Source of the DNA: Nocardia crassostreae
GTDB lineage: Bacteria; Actinomycetota; Actinomycetes; Mycobacteriales; Mycobacteriaceae
Direction of reading: 5' to 3'
DNA length: 64,000 nucleotides
Assembly: GCF_001613405.1 (NCBI RefSeq)
Contig: NZ_BDCH01000044.1
Span: 44,486 to 108,485 of the forward strand
Numbering within the stretch: the stretch's first letter is position 1; each line of letters begins with the position of its first letter. The notes beneath the pieces were generated by a model. That model made no database searches. It saw only the letters and a list, made by a program, of their open reading frames with translations, and was not told where the DNA came from. Below, piece by piece: positions 8,276 through 17,070 of the stretch. The position numbers and the translations under genes are program-made.

Positions 8276-9538
8276 TCAGAGTGGGTTCGCGTCGGGGGCT
8301 CCGGCGGTGAAGCCCGCGGTGGGGCCGATGACGATGATGGCGGGGGGACGGATGCCTTCGGCACGGACCTGGTCGGCGACGGTGGACAGGTCGGCGCGGA
8401 CCACGCGCTGGGTCCGGAGGCTGCCTTCCTGGATCACCGTGACCGGGGTGTCGGCGGCGCGGCCGCCGTCCAGGAGGGCGGTGGCGAACTTGTCGATGCG
8501 CTCGACGGCCATGAGCAGAACGATGGTGCCGCGCAGGCGAGCCAGGGCGGGCCAGTCGACCAGGGAATCCGGGTGATCGGGGGCGACGTGGCCGGAGACG
8601 ACCACGAATTCGTGGGTCACGCCGCGGTGGGTGACCGGGATTCCGGCCAGCGCGGGCACCGAGATGGCACTGGTGACACCGGGGACCACGGTGACGGGAA
8701 CACCCGCGTCGACGCAGGCTTCGAGTTCTTCGTAACCGCGGCCGAAGACATAGGGGTCGCCGCCTTTGAGGCGGACCACGAACTTCCCGGCCTTGGCCCC
8801 CTCGATGAGCGCGGCATTGATGGCTTCCTGAGCCATGGCACGCCCGTAGGGGATCTTGGCGGCATCGATGACCTCGACATCGGGGTCGAGTTCGGCGAGA
8901 AGTTCCTGCGGCACCAGGCGGTCGGCGACAACGAGATTCGCACGCGCCAGCAGGCGGCGGCCCCGCACGGTGATGAGATCCGGATCGCCCGGACCGCCGC
9001 CGACCAGGACCACGCCCGGCGTGACAGGCGCCGAATCGTCGGTCACCACACCCGATTGCAGGGCTTCGAGCAGGGCGGTGCGCACCGCGGCGGACCGGCG
9101 ATGCTGCCCACCGGCCAGAACGCCCAGGGTCATGCCGTCGTAGCGGGCGGTCGCGGGGGTGACGGCGGTGCCGAGACGCGCGGTATCGGCCCGGACGCAG
9201 AACACGCGGCGGCGGCTGGCTTCGGCCACGACCGCGGCATTCGTCTCCGGCTCGTCGGTGCACGCCATGGCGTACCAGGCGCCGTCTAGGTCGCCGTCGG
9301 CGTAGGCCCGCAACTCCAGGGTGATCTGCCCGGAGGTGGCCATCCCTTCGACGGCAGGCGTCGCCTCACGGCTGATCACGTGCACGTCCGCACCGGAGGC
9401 AATGAGCAGGCCGAGACGCCGCTGAGCGACGGTACCGCCGCCTACGACGACGACCCGGCGCCCGTTCAGATCGAGGCCGACCAGGTAATTCGGGTCTCCG
9501 GCGGGCTGGCTGTCGGCTGCGGGTGACGTGTGTTGCAC
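8276..9538 (-). CDS. cysG: Siroheme synthase (uroporphyrinogen-III C-methyltransferase/precorrin-2 dehydrogenase)
   Basis: A fused enzyme of about 420 residues. The N-terminal half is a precorrin-2 dehydrogenase with the NAD motif RRVVVVGGGTVAQRR. The C-terminal half is a SAM uroporphyrinogen-III methyltransferase with VLVGGGPGDPDLITVRG, the YGRAMAQE segment and VRLKGGDPYVFGRG. It makes precorrin-2 and, after oxidation, the siroheme/cobalamin precursor, so it belongs with the cob genes to the right. GTG 9538 was chosen (MQHTSPAADSQ); a TTG at 9577 would add 13 residues and neither has a strong Shine-Dalgarno sequence. Corresponds to Rv2847c in order and content. Confidence 0.92.
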   Translation of the reverse strand: MQHTSPAADSQPAGDPNYLVGLDLNGRRVVVVGGGTVAQRRLGLLIASGADVHVISREATPAVEGMATSGQITLELRAYADGDLDGAWYAMACTDEPETNAAVVAEASRRRVFCVRADTARLGTAVTPATARYDGMTLGVLAGGQHRRSAAVRTALLEALQSGVVTDDSAPVTPGVVLVGGGPGDPDLITVRGRRLLARANLVVADRLVPQELLAELDPDVEVIDAAKIPYGRAMAQEAINAALIEGAKAGKFVVRLKGGDPYVFGRGYEELEACVDAGVPVTVVPGVTSAISVPALAGIPVTHRGVTHEFVVVSGHVAPDHPDSLVDWPALARLRGTIVLLMAVERIDKFATALLDGGRAADTPVTVIQEGSLRTQRVVRADLSTVADQVRAEGIRPPAIIVIGPTAGFTAGAPDANPL

Positions 9539-9639
9539 AAGGATTGAGCGTACGGCCTGGTTATCGACCGGACTCAACCGACCGGCAGTCGTGCGGCAAC
9601 CGATAGAGAGCTCACCACGACTGCTGATCGAAAGAGGTT

Positions 9640-10044
9640 TCAGAGGCGGCTGTAGACCTTGGTGGGCGTGATCCGGACGACGACGCGCTCGGCGTCGTTC
9701 ACCGAAGCCGGGTTGAAGTCGATGTAGTTCTTGCCGGTGAAGTGCAGCGAGGCGCGGTTCGGGAGGGCGCGTTCGGGGTCCGGCTCGATGCTGACCTTGC
9801 CTCGAATTTCGGCGTAGACGAACGGTCGGTCCGGCGGGTTGATCATGACGGTGGCGCGGGGATCCCGAACCAGGTTCTTGTACTGCTGGCGGGAGACGGT
9901 GGTCAAGTAGATCAGGTCTTCACCGTCTCGAAGCAGCCAGATCACGGTCAGGTGCGGCTGGCCGTCGGCACCGAGCGTCGCCACCGTCGCGTAAACCTTC
10001 GACTCGTCGACGTACGTCTTGAGTTCCTCCGGAAGTGTGGTCAC
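9640..10044 (-). CDS. PPOX-class oxidoreductase, probably F420-dependent
   Basis: A 134-residue split-barrel flavin/F420-binding protein of the pyridoxamine-phosphate-oxidase-like superfamily. Typical features are the N-terminal YATVATLGADGQPHLTVIW, the strand LIYLTTVSRQQYKNLVRDP and the ending VVVRITPTKVYSRL. Actinobacterial proteins of this size and pattern (TIGR03618-like) commonly bind coenzyme F420; the substrate is unknown. The GTG start at 10044 is the first codon of a conserved-looking N terminus (MTTLPEELKTYVDESK). It is divergent from the secreted hydrolase gene and is part of an accessory block inside the cobalamin locus. Confidence 0.8.
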   Translation of the reverse strand: MTTLPEELKTYVDESKVYATVATLGADGQPHLTVIWLLRDGEDLIYLTTVSRQQYKNLVRDPRATVMINPPDRPFVYAEIRGKVSIEPDPERALPNRASLHFTGKNYIDFNPASVNDAERVVVRITPTKVYSRL

Positions 10045-10132
10045 GCGTGGTTCGAACGCTCTGGGGTGGAGGGTGATTCCCGGCGGAGCGTCCTACCCGG
10101 GAAATCGAGCCGACATTCCTAAGCTCTGCACC

Positions 10133-11113
10133 ATGACGCGTCGTGCCGCCGTGCTCGGGATGCTCGTTGCCGTCCTCGTGATCATGCCGCCGGGTCCCGG
10201 TACGGCGGACGCCGAGACGGAGGGCTCGTACCACCCCGCACCGGGCGTGGAGACGACGTACTCACAGCCCGGCCCCTGGGACGTCACATCCGACATCGCC
10301 TTCGGCTGTTGCGATTCCACCGGCGCGTCCTATGACATCTGGTATCCGACCCCGCTGGGCGCGGGCGGGGTACGGCATCCGATCATCACCTGGGGCAATG
10401 GCACCGATGCCGTTCCCACGCAATACGACTACCTGCTGCGGCATCTGGCGTCCTGGGGTTTCGTGGTGATCGCCACCGAGAACCAGCAGACCGGATCCGG
10501 CGTGGACATCGCCGGAGCGGTGGACTACCTGCTGCACCGGGCAGCCGATCCGGCCAGCCCGTTCCACGGCACACTCGATTCGAATGCCGTTGGCGCGGCG
10601 GGTCATTCACAGGGCGCGACCGGAGCGCTCAATGCCATGACCAACTCCGGCGGCCGGATCGAAACGGTGGTCCCGATCGAGTTGCCCATGCAGATCCTGT
10701 GCGCGACGGGATCGTGGTGCCCTGACACCTCGCGGCTGACCGGCGGTTCCGTATTCCTGGTCAACGGCTCCGACGATGTCTTCATCGCGCCGTCGCGGCA
10801 GCCCCTGCCGCCACAGGTGATCGGCTTACAGTCCATCCAGGCTTACTACGACGCGATTCCTCGCGCGATCCCGAAGGTATGGGGAACGCTCATCGGAGCG
10901 AATCACAATGACGTACAAGGCCAGCCGAGCTGCGCCGGAGTGTCCTGGCCCTGCACGACCGGCGTGTACGGATACCTCGGCTATCCCACCGCCTGGCTGG
11001 CCGCCCGCTTGGCTGTCGACCAGCGGGCGCGGCAGGCATTCATCCCGGAATCGGGTGCCTTCTTCGCACCGAATCCCCACTGGGCCAACCAGATCGGATC
11101 CGCCACCGATTAA
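10133..11113 (+). CDS. Secreted alpha/beta hydrolase (lipase or polyester-hydrolase-like)
   Basis: A 326-residue protein with an N-terminal signal sequence (MTRRAAVLGMLVAVLVIM, cut probably after the TADA region). The nucleophile elbow is GAAGHSQGATGALNAM near residue 160, with a candidate Asp in NGSDDVF and His in GANHNDV. The fold and the secreted form match the dienelactone-hydrolase/cutinase-like esterases of actinobacteria. Several Cys residues suggest disulfides. The open frame extends upstream to 10019, but ATG 10133 starts the signal peptide. Its last four bases overlap the 3' end of the convergent DoxX-like gene. Confidence 0.82.
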   Translation: MTRRAAVLGMLVAVLVIMPPGPGTADAETEGSYHPAPGVETTYSQPGPWDVTSDIAFGCCDSTGASYDIWYPTPLGAGGVRHPIITWGNGTDAVPTQYDYLLRHLASWGFVVIATENQQTGSGVDIAGAVDYLLHRAADPASPFHGTLDSNAVGAAGHSQGATGALNAMTNSGGRIETVVPIELPMQILCATGSWCPDTSRLTGGSVFLVNGSDDVFIAPSRQPLPPQVIGLQSIQAYYDAIPRAIPKVWGTLIGANHNDVQGQPSCAGVSWPCTTGVYGYLGYPTAWLAARLAVDQRARQAFIPESGAFFAPNPHWANQIGSATD

Positions 11114-12465
11114 CGAACGCCCGCACCGGTGCGCGGATAATCCTGCACCAGATCCAGCCCGTTCTGCCGCACCGGGAAGGCGTCGAGATCGACCGCGTGC
11201 AGCGTGATCGTCACCGGACGCCCTTCCAGCTCGCCGGTCAATGTCATGGCATCCGGCGTGGACCGCTCATAGCTGAATGTCGCCAGCGGCGACTCGGACT
11301 CGGGTGGGCTCAACGTGATCCGATGCGCGCCGGAGTCGATGTCCGCGCCGACCATCACCATGTCATCGTTCATGCGCTGATACACGGCAGTCCCGGGATC
11401 CTCGAAGATCAGTCGCCGCCAACGGCTTTCATCGGTGAGCAGCGGCGCCACCGGCTGCCCGTCACGGGTGAACTCGGTGACCTCCCAGATCCCGTACAAC
11501 TCCGATTTCGCCCGCCCGCTGCCCCATTCGGTCCAGCCTTCCCAGGTCGCCATGGCGAATCCGGCCGAGAACCAGACGAGCAGGACCACCTGAACCGCCG
11601 CCACGATCCGGCGGCCCCGCCAGGTGCGGACCGCTTCGGGCGCGGTGGACGGTCCGGCCGCGCCGCCGAGCAGCACCGCTGTCAACCGGCGCGCATCGGG
11701 GGCCAGCAGCACCAGGCCCATCAACAGCAGATGGAACGACAGCAGTTTGACCGGCACGTCGTAGGTCATGTTGAGGACCCACACCTGCGCCATGCTGACC
11801 AGGCTGAGCAGCACGCCCGCCAGCGCGGTGCGCGGCAGCAACAGCAGGACGCCGCCGGTGATCTCGGCAATGCCGAGCAGGCTCTCGTAGACCGGTGACG
11901 CGCCGACCTGGGTCCACAGCACCGATATCAGGGTGAAATCGCCGAACGGACTCAGCAGGGTGATCAGTGACGGCTCCGGCATCTGCGCCGGAATCGCCTT
12001 GGCGAACCCGTACAGCAGCATCTGCCCGGCCACCAGAATCCGGACGAACAGGAAGAACCAGCCCGCCAGGCGGCGGTACTCGAGGCGCTTGCGATCCAGC
12101 ACACTCCACACGATCGTGGCCACCACCGCGGCCGCGAAGAAGCAGAACACCAGGACCCACAGATAGGTCTGATCACCGCTGCCGGAATCGGTGCGCAGGA
12201 CGGCCTCGACGTCGAAGACGGTGCGCCCCACCCATTCCACCAGCGGACTCGGGAACTCCGCGTAGGCCCGGCCCCACTTCTCAGGAATCGAATTGGTCAG
12301 GGGGCCGAATAGCGCCAGGATCGGCTGCGGGTAGATCAGCAGGAACAGCCCGAAGTACACGAAACTGAACCGGAACGCGACCCGCGTGACCGGGTTCCAG
12401 CGCCCGGGCTCGGCCGGGGTGTCCGGCTCGAGGTCGATCGTCGCGTCCGCAGTCTGCACACTCAT
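11110..12465 (-). CDS. DoxX-like multipass membrane protein with C-terminal soluble domain
   Basis: A 451-residue protein. Residues 30-320 hold about six to eight hydrophobic helices; the central part (FVRILVAGQMLLYGFAKAIP, then ESLLGIAEITGGVLLLLPR) resembles DoxX/quinone-linked membrane proteins. The last 120 residues are soluble (YGIWEVTEFTRDGQPVAPL onward) and look like a small beta-rich domain. Function unknown; DoxX relatives are tied to thiol redox homeostasis in mycobacteria, but that role is not shown here. It is convergent with the hydrolase gene. Confidence 0.7.
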   Translation of the reverse strand: MSVQTADATIDLEPDTPAEPGRWNPVTRVAFRFSFVYFGLFLLIYPQPILALFGPLTNSIPEKWGRAYAEFPSPLVEWVGRTVFDVEAVLRTDSGSGDQTYLWVLVFCFFAAAVVATIVWSVLDRKRLEYRRLAGWFFLFVRILVAGQMLLYGFAKAIPAQMPEPSLITLLSPFGDFTLISVLWTQVGASPVYESLLGIAEITGGVLLLLPRTALAGVLLSLVSMAQVWVLNMTYDVPVKLLSFHLLLMGLVLLAPDARRLTAVLLGGAAGPSTAPEAVRTWRGRRIVAAVQVVLLVWFSAGFAMATWEGWTEWGSGRAKSELYGIWEVTEFTRDGQPVAPLLTDESRWRRLIFEDPGTAVYQRMNDDMVMVGADIDSGAHRITLSPPESESPLATFSYERSTPDAMTLTGELEGRPVTITLHAVDLDAFPVRQNGLDLVQDYPRTGAGVR

Positions 12466-12665
12466 CCAAGCCCCTCACTTCAGATTTCCCTCTGACGCTA
12501 GGGAGTGCCCCGGCTCGGTCGCATCACCCTGCAGGGCGAACCTCGCATCCCCCTACGGAACTAATCGCCCCTGGCGACTACGCGCGCAACATCAGGGTGG
12601 ACAAGCGGAATCCCGCTGAACGGTACTGCTCGAATTCGACCCCGAATTCCCCTCCGCAAGCCAAC

Positions 12666-12679
12666 TAGAACGAGTTACA
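12666..12679 (+). promoter_or_regulatory. KstR-type operator in front of the phosphotransferase gene
   Basis: TAGAACGAGTTACA fits the published KstR consensus TnnAACnnGTTnnA at every fixed position. It lies 33 bases before the start codon at 12712. KstR represses cholesterol/lipid catabolism genes in mycobacteria and rhodococci. A 14-base motif with eight fixed positions can occur by chance, but the promoter location supports it. Confidence 0.5.
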
Positions 12680-12711
12680 TTTCACCCAATTTCACTGCGT
12701 CAGGAGGACCA

Positions 12712-13836
12712 ATGACGTCGGCCGACCCCAACCAGCGGCGGCAACTGACCACCAGCGAGCGCGACCTCGATGTACTCACCGAGGAACTCACCGGGTGGCT
12801 GGCCACGAAAGTCGAAGCCGATCAGCCGCCGAAGGTCACCTCGCTCACCCGCCCGACGGCGGGCGGCATGTCCAGCACCACGCTGCTCTTCGATGCCGAA
12901 TGGAGCGAGCACGGACAACCCGCGGGCGGATCGTTCGTCGCGCGTCTGGCGCCGGAGGACAGTTCCTTCCCGGTCTTCGAGACATACGATCTGGCAACGT
13001 AATACGCGATCATCGACGGCGTCGCCAAGGCCACCGATGTGCCGCTGCCGCAACTGTGCTGGCTGGAGAACGACGAATCGGTACTCGGATCGCCGTTCTT
13101 CGTCATGCGGCGGGTGAACGGCCGTGTGCCCGAGGACAATCCGCCGTATGTATTCCTGAGCTGGCTGTTCGACTCCACGCCCGAGCAGCGGTACGAGCTG
13201 ACCCGCAATACCGTCGAGATTCTCGGCAAGATCCACGCCATAGAGAATCCGCTCGGGAAGTTCCCGATGCTGGACAGCGAAGGATCGGCGCTGCGCCGTC
13301 ATTTCGAGGCGCAGAAGGCGTGGTACGACTGGGCGCTGGCGCGCGACGGTTTCCGTATTCCATTGCTGGAGCGGGCCTTCGACTATCTGGAAGCCAACTG
13401 GCCCGCCGAAACCGAGACGGTGCTGAGCTGGGGTGACGCCCGTCCGGGCAATATCATCTTCGACGGCTACGAACCGGCGGCCGTGCTGGACTGGGAGATG
13501 GCCGCCCTGGGCCCGCGCGAACTCGATATCGCCTGGACCATTCTCATCCACCGGTTCTTCCAGGACATCGCCACCCGCTTCGACCAGACCGGACTGCCCG
13601 ATTACATGCGCCGCAGTCACGTCGAAGCGCTGTACGAGGAATTCACCGGCCACGCGCCCGTGGACCTGGACTGGTATCTGCTCTACGCGGCCCTGCGCCA
13701 CGGCATCGTCATGGGCCGCGTCAAGCGCCGCATGATCCACTTCGGCGAGGACACCGACACCGCCGACCGCGACGACTACGTCATGCACCGCCCACTGCTG
13801 GAAGCCCTGCTCGACGGCACCTACGCCTGGGATTGA
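12712..13836 (+). pseudogene. APH-family phosphotransferase with an in-frame TAA at codon 97
   Basis: The frame starts at ATG 12712 behind AGGAGG and runs 96 codons to TAA (13000-13002), then continues in the same frame to a TGA at 13836. The two parts form one normal 374-residue phosphotransferase: ATP-binding region AGGMSSTTLLFDAEW, catalytic WGDARPGNIIF (about residues 240-250) and metal-binding VLDWEMAALGPRELDIAW. The TAA is one C-to-T change from CAA (Gln), giving LATQYAIIDGVAK. As read, the kinase is cut before the catalytic loop; a GTG at 13039 could only start a fragment. It is followed 11 bases later by a DUF7064-like gene, a pairing seen in mycobacterial lipid loci. Confidence 0.75.
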
Positions 13837-13847
13837 GAGAACTGACC

Positions 13848-14948
13848 ATGATCGGTCCACTGGACGAATACCCCATCCACCAGACCCCGCTGCCCATGGC
13901 GCGGGTCGGCACCAGCGATCGGAACTTCTACGACCGCAGCTATTTCAACGCCTCCGACCGCGACGGCGGCACCTTCCTGGTCACCGGTTTCGGCGTCTAC
14001 CCGAACCTCGGCGTGATCGACGCCTTCGCCACCGTCCGCCGCGGCGATCAGCAGCGCGCCGTGCGGTTCTCCGACGCGCTCACCGAACGCAGCCTCGACA
14101 CCAAGGTCGGCGGCTACCGCATCGAGATCGTCGAGCCGCTGCGGAAGCTGCGCGTGGTCTGCGAGCACGAGGACCTGTCCTTCGACATGACCTGGGAGGG
14201 CGCCTTCCCGGTCGTGCAGGAGGAGCCGCACACCATCATCACCGGCCTGAACCGGCCGATCATCGACGCGCAACGCTTCGCCCAGGTCGGTTCCTGGTCG
14301 GGCACGCTCGCCGTCGACGGCGCCGACTTCACCGTCGACCCGGCCGTCTGGACCGGCACCCGCGACCGCTCCTGGGGCATCCGCCCGGTCGGCGACGGCG
14401 ACCCGGCGGGCCGCGTGGCCGACGAGCCCTCCGAAGGCTTCTGGTGGCTCTACGTCCCGCTGCGCTTCGACGATTTCTCCATCATCGTCATCGTCCAGGA
14501 GGAGCCCAACGGCTTCCGCACGCTCAATGACGCCACCCGCATCTGGAAAGACGGCCGCATCGAGCAATTGGGCTGGCCCCGCGTCCATCTCACCTACAAG
14601 TCCGGCACCCGCATCCCCACCGCGCTGCGCCTGGAACTGACCACCCCGGACGGCAAACCCCTCGAGGTGGAGGTCGAAGCGGGCACCTTCGTGGCCTTGA
14701 ACGTCGGCTGCGGCTACGGCGGCGATCCGGACTGGCTGCACGGCCAGTGGAAGGGCCGCGGCTGGTCCGAGAGCCGCCTCTACGACCTCACCGACCCGGC
14801 GCTGTCCGGCCGCATCCCCTTCGGCGTCATCGACCACGTCGGCAAGGCCCGCTGCAACGGCGCCGAAGGCTGGGGCCTCTTCGAACACGGCAGCCTGGGC
14901 CGCCACGACCCCACCGGCTTCGCCGACTGGGGCTCGGTCGCCCCCTGA
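13848..14948 (+). CDS. AttH/CrtC-like beta-barrel protein (DUF7064/DUF7065 type)
   Basis: A 366-residue soluble protein with two lipocalin-like halves, shown by repeated Trp/Gly/Arg strand patterns: GSWSGTLAVDGADF, GTRDRSWGIRPVGD, then GFWWLYVPLRFDDF. The layout resembles the CrtC (hydroxyneurosporene)/AttH family and actinobacterial proteins found beside APH-type phosphotransferases in isoprenoid or steroid metabolism. No enzyme activity can be assigned. ATG 13848 was chosen over an in-frame TTG at 13833 that overlaps the phosphotransferase stop. It probably shares the upstream promoter with the KstR-type site. Confidence 0.65.
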   Translation: MIGPLDEYPIHQTPLPMARVGTSDRNFYDRSYFNASDRDGGTFLVTGFGVYPNLGVIDAFATVRRGDQQRAVRFSDALTERSLDTKVGGYRIEIVEPLRKLRVVCEHEDLSFDMTWEGAFPVVQEEPHTIITGLNRPIIDAQRFAQVGSWSGTLAVDGADFTVDPAVWTGTRDRSWGIRPVGDGDPAGRVADEPSEGFWWLYVPLRFDDFSIIVIVQEEPNGFRTLNDATRIWKDGRIEQLGWPRVHLTYKSGTRIPTALRLELTTPDGKPLEVEVEAGTFVALNVGCGYGGDPDWLHGQWKGRGWSESRLYDLTDPALSGRIPFGVIDHVGKARCNGAEGWGLFEHGSLGRHDPTGFADWGSVAP

Positions 14949-14959
14949 CCCCCCGAAGC

Positions 14960-15037
14960 GGCGAATCACGTCCCTTGCACCAGTGATTCGCCACCCCGCC
15001 GCACCCACCGACCCCAACCAGTCGGCGAGTGCGGCGG
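14960..15037. terminator. Two hairpins between convergent genes
   Basis: GGCGAATCAC (14960-14969) pairs perfectly with GTGATTCGCC (14983-14992), and CCGCCGCAC (14996-15004) with GTGCGGCGG (15029-15037). They lie between the 3' ends of the DUF7064-like gene and cobE, so they probably serve as a bidirectional terminator. Confidence 0.7.
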
Positions 15038-15044
15038 CCCGGTT

Positions 15045-15473
15045 CTAGGAGCCTTCGCCGCGGCCCCGAATCACGGCTGCCGCGACCGTGATCCCGCCGA
15101 CCGCACGTTTGCGCACCGCCAGCCGATCACTCCGCGCGGCCAGTAGCGCGGCGGCTTCCGCCACACTGGGCGTGCCGATCGCGGCGGCGGTGCGCGCCGA
15201 GGGTGTGGGCACCGATACCGCCGCCAGCTCTCCGGGTGAGAACACCACCACGGGCACGCCGAGGTACTCCGCCGCCGCGGCCAACCCGGGCTCGCGGCCC
15301 CGCCTGTCCACCGAGGCCAGGCATCGAATCCGCTTGTCCCCTACGACTTCTCGAACAGCCGCCACGATAGCCTCGGGCGTTGCGCCGACCCGCATGCCGA
15401 CACCGACCGCAAGCTCCGACCCCACCCGCTCCCCTGCCGCTCCTTCTCGCACAGATCGAGTGTGCCGCGACAT
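15045..15473 (-). CDS. cobE: CobE/CbiG C-terminal domain cobalamin biosynthesis protein
   Basis: A 142-residue protein. The core VGVGMRVGATPEAIVAAVRE, followed by the conserved LASVDRRGREPGLAAAAEYL and the VPVVVFSPGELAAV strand-helix, is the CbiG C-terminal/CobE fold. In the CbiG pathway this domain helps open the delta-lactone of the corrin ring and release acetaldehyde; CobE's exact role in aerobic pathways is unresolved. ATG 15473 was preferred; a start six codons upstream is possible. The gene reads in the same direction as cobB, with a repeat array between them. Confidence 0.72.
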   Translation of the reverse strand: MSRHTRSVREGAAGERVGSELAVGVGMRVGATPEAIVAAVREVVGDKRIRCLASVDRRGREPGLAAAAEYLGVPVVVFSPGELAAVSVPTPSARTAAAIGTPSVAEAAALLAARSDRLAVRKRAVGGITVAAAVIRGRGEGS

Positions 15474-15509
15474 TCCGCAATCGCGCCGCAACCCCGCCGG
15501 GGCAGCTCG

Positions 15510-15590
15510 GGTTCACACCCGTTGTCGGTGGTTCACACCTGATATAGGTGGGCAATTGGGGGTGTGGACCGAAGGTAATGGGTGTGAACC
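15510..15590. promoter_or_regulatory. Four-half-site GGTTCACACC array A
   Basis: Four 11-base half-sites: GGTTCACACCC (15510) and GGTTCACACCT (15530) in one direction, GGGTGTGGACC (15560) and GGGTGTGAACC (15580) in the other. Starts are spaced 20, 30 and 20 bases. A matching array is at 20935-21014. It lies 37 bases upstream of cobE and 11 bases after the cobB stop. It may be an operator cluster or a dispersed repeat. Confidence 0.6.
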
Positions 15591-15600
15591 GGTGGGTGGG

Positions 15601-17070
15601 TCAGGGGGTTGCGGCGGATTGGGTGTAGGTGGTTGCGGTAGTTACGAATCGGGTTATGGCGGTGGGGTTTCCGGCGGGGTGGGTGTGGAGGTAGGAGGCG
15701 TGGACTTGGTGGGGGTTTGCGCCCTCGCGGATTGTTTCGCCGGTGGGGGAGCACCAGGCCCAGGCGGGTGGGGTGGGTGTGGGGGTGGTTAGGCGGGTGC
15801 GGTGGAATTCGTGGCCTCGGACTCGTTCGCCTGTTTGCCAGAGGGGGGAGTTGGTGAGGGCTACGGCGTCTCGGTAGCCGAGGGTCAGCCGGGGGCCGAA
15901 TTCGGCGTCGGCGTCGATGACGGAGGCCATGCGGTGACCATCCAGTGAACGGGTCAGGTAGAGGAGGCCCGCGCATTCGGCGTGGATGGGCATGCCGGTG
16001 GCGGCGCGGGTGGCGATCGCTTCCAGGAGGGGGGTGTTGGCCGCGAGGTCGGCGGCGTGTTCTTCGGGGAAGCCGCCGGGGAGGACCAATCCCGCTGTGC
16101 CGGAGGGGAGTTCATCGCGTAGCGGATCGAAGGCGACTACGTGTGCGCCCGCGGCTTCGAGGAATTCGCGGTGTTCGGTGTAGCCGAAGGTGAAGGCTGC
16201 GCCGCCCGCGATGGCGAGGATCGGGCCGTCGGGTGGCGGCGTGACCGACTGTGCGGGGCGTTCGACCGAACCCGAGGTGGCGCGGTGGTTCGAGGTGGCG
16301 GGAGAGCTCGCGGCGGCAGCGTCGCGGAGCGCTTCGGCCGGATCCCACAGGGGGCCGGTGGTATTGGAAGCGGCGAGGGCTACGACGGCGGGGAGGTCGA
16401 TGTGGGCGGCGACCAGATCGGTCATGGCGTCGGTGGCGGCCTGGGCTGCTGTGCCGTGTTCGATGGCGGGGATCAAGCCGAGATGGCGTGAGGGGACGGA
16501 TAATTCGGCCATGCGCGGGAGGGCGCCGAGGACGGGGAGGCCGACTCGGGCGCAGGCGGCGCGGAGGACCTGTTCGTGGCGTTCGCCGCCGACTCGGTTG
16601 AGAATGACTCCGCCCAGGCGGATTCCGGTGTCGAAGGTGGCGAAACCGTGCAGGAGGGCGGCGAGGCTTTGGCTGTGGCCTCGGGCGTCCACCACCAGAA
16701 TGACGGGGGCGCCGAGCATGGCGGCGATCTGGGCGGTGGAGCCCTCGGCGACGGGGGCGGTGTTGTGCTCGTCGATGCGGCCGTCGAACAGGCCCATGAC
16801 GCCTTCGACGACGGCGATATCGCAGCCTTGGCTGCCGTGCCGGTACAGGGGGACCACGCGATCGGGGCCGACCAGGACCGGATCCAGATTCCGGCCGGGG
16901 CGACCGGCGGCGAGGCCGTGATAACCGGGGTCGATGTAGTCGGGACCGACCTTGAACGGGGCGACCCGATGCCCGGCCCGGCGCAGTGCGCCGATCAAGC
17001 CGGTGGCGAGGGTGGTTTTGCCGCTGCCCGAGGCGGGGGCGGCGATCACCACCGCGGGGACACTCACCAT
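15601..17070 (-). CDS. cobB: Cobyrinic acid a,c-diamide synthase (hydrogenobyrinic acid a,c-diamide synthase)
   Basis: A 489-residue glutamine-dependent amidase that converts the a and c side chains of the corrin ring to amides using ATP. The N-terminal ATPase-like domain has VVIAAPASGSGKTTLATG at about residues 7-24 and KVGPDYIDPGYH; the C-terminal class I glutamine amidotransferase domain has LPGGFPEEHA and the nucleophile Cys in MPIHAECAGLLYL. The frame extends upstream into cobO, but the protein starts at ATG 17070 or GTG 17067; the latter gives a GTGA overlap with the cobO stop, a sign of translational coupling. Order matches Rv2848c-Rv2849c. Confidence 0.93.
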   Translation of the reverse strand: MVSVPAVVIAAPASGSGKTTLATGLIGALRRAGHRVAPFKVGPDYIDPGYHGLAAGRPGRNLDPVLVGPDRVVPLYRHGSQGCDIAVVEGVMGLFDGRIDEHNTAPVAEGSTAQIAAMLGAPVILVVDARGHSQSLAALLHGFATFDTGIRLGGVILNRVGGERHEQVLRAACARVGLPVLGALPRMAELSVPSRHLGLIPAIEHGTAAQAATDAMTDLVAAHIDLPAVVALAASNTTGPLWDPAEALRDAAAASSPATSNHRATSGSVERPAQSVTPPPDGPILAIAGGAAFTFGYTEHREFLEAAGAHVVAFDPLRDELPSGTAGLVLPGGFPEEHAADLAANTPLLEAIATRAATGMPIHAECAGLLYLTRSLDGHRMASVIDADAEFGPRLTLGYRDAVALTNSPLWQTGERVRGHEFHRTRLTTPTPTPPAWAWCSPTGETIREGANPHQVHASYLHTHPAGNPTAITRFVTTATTYTQSAATP

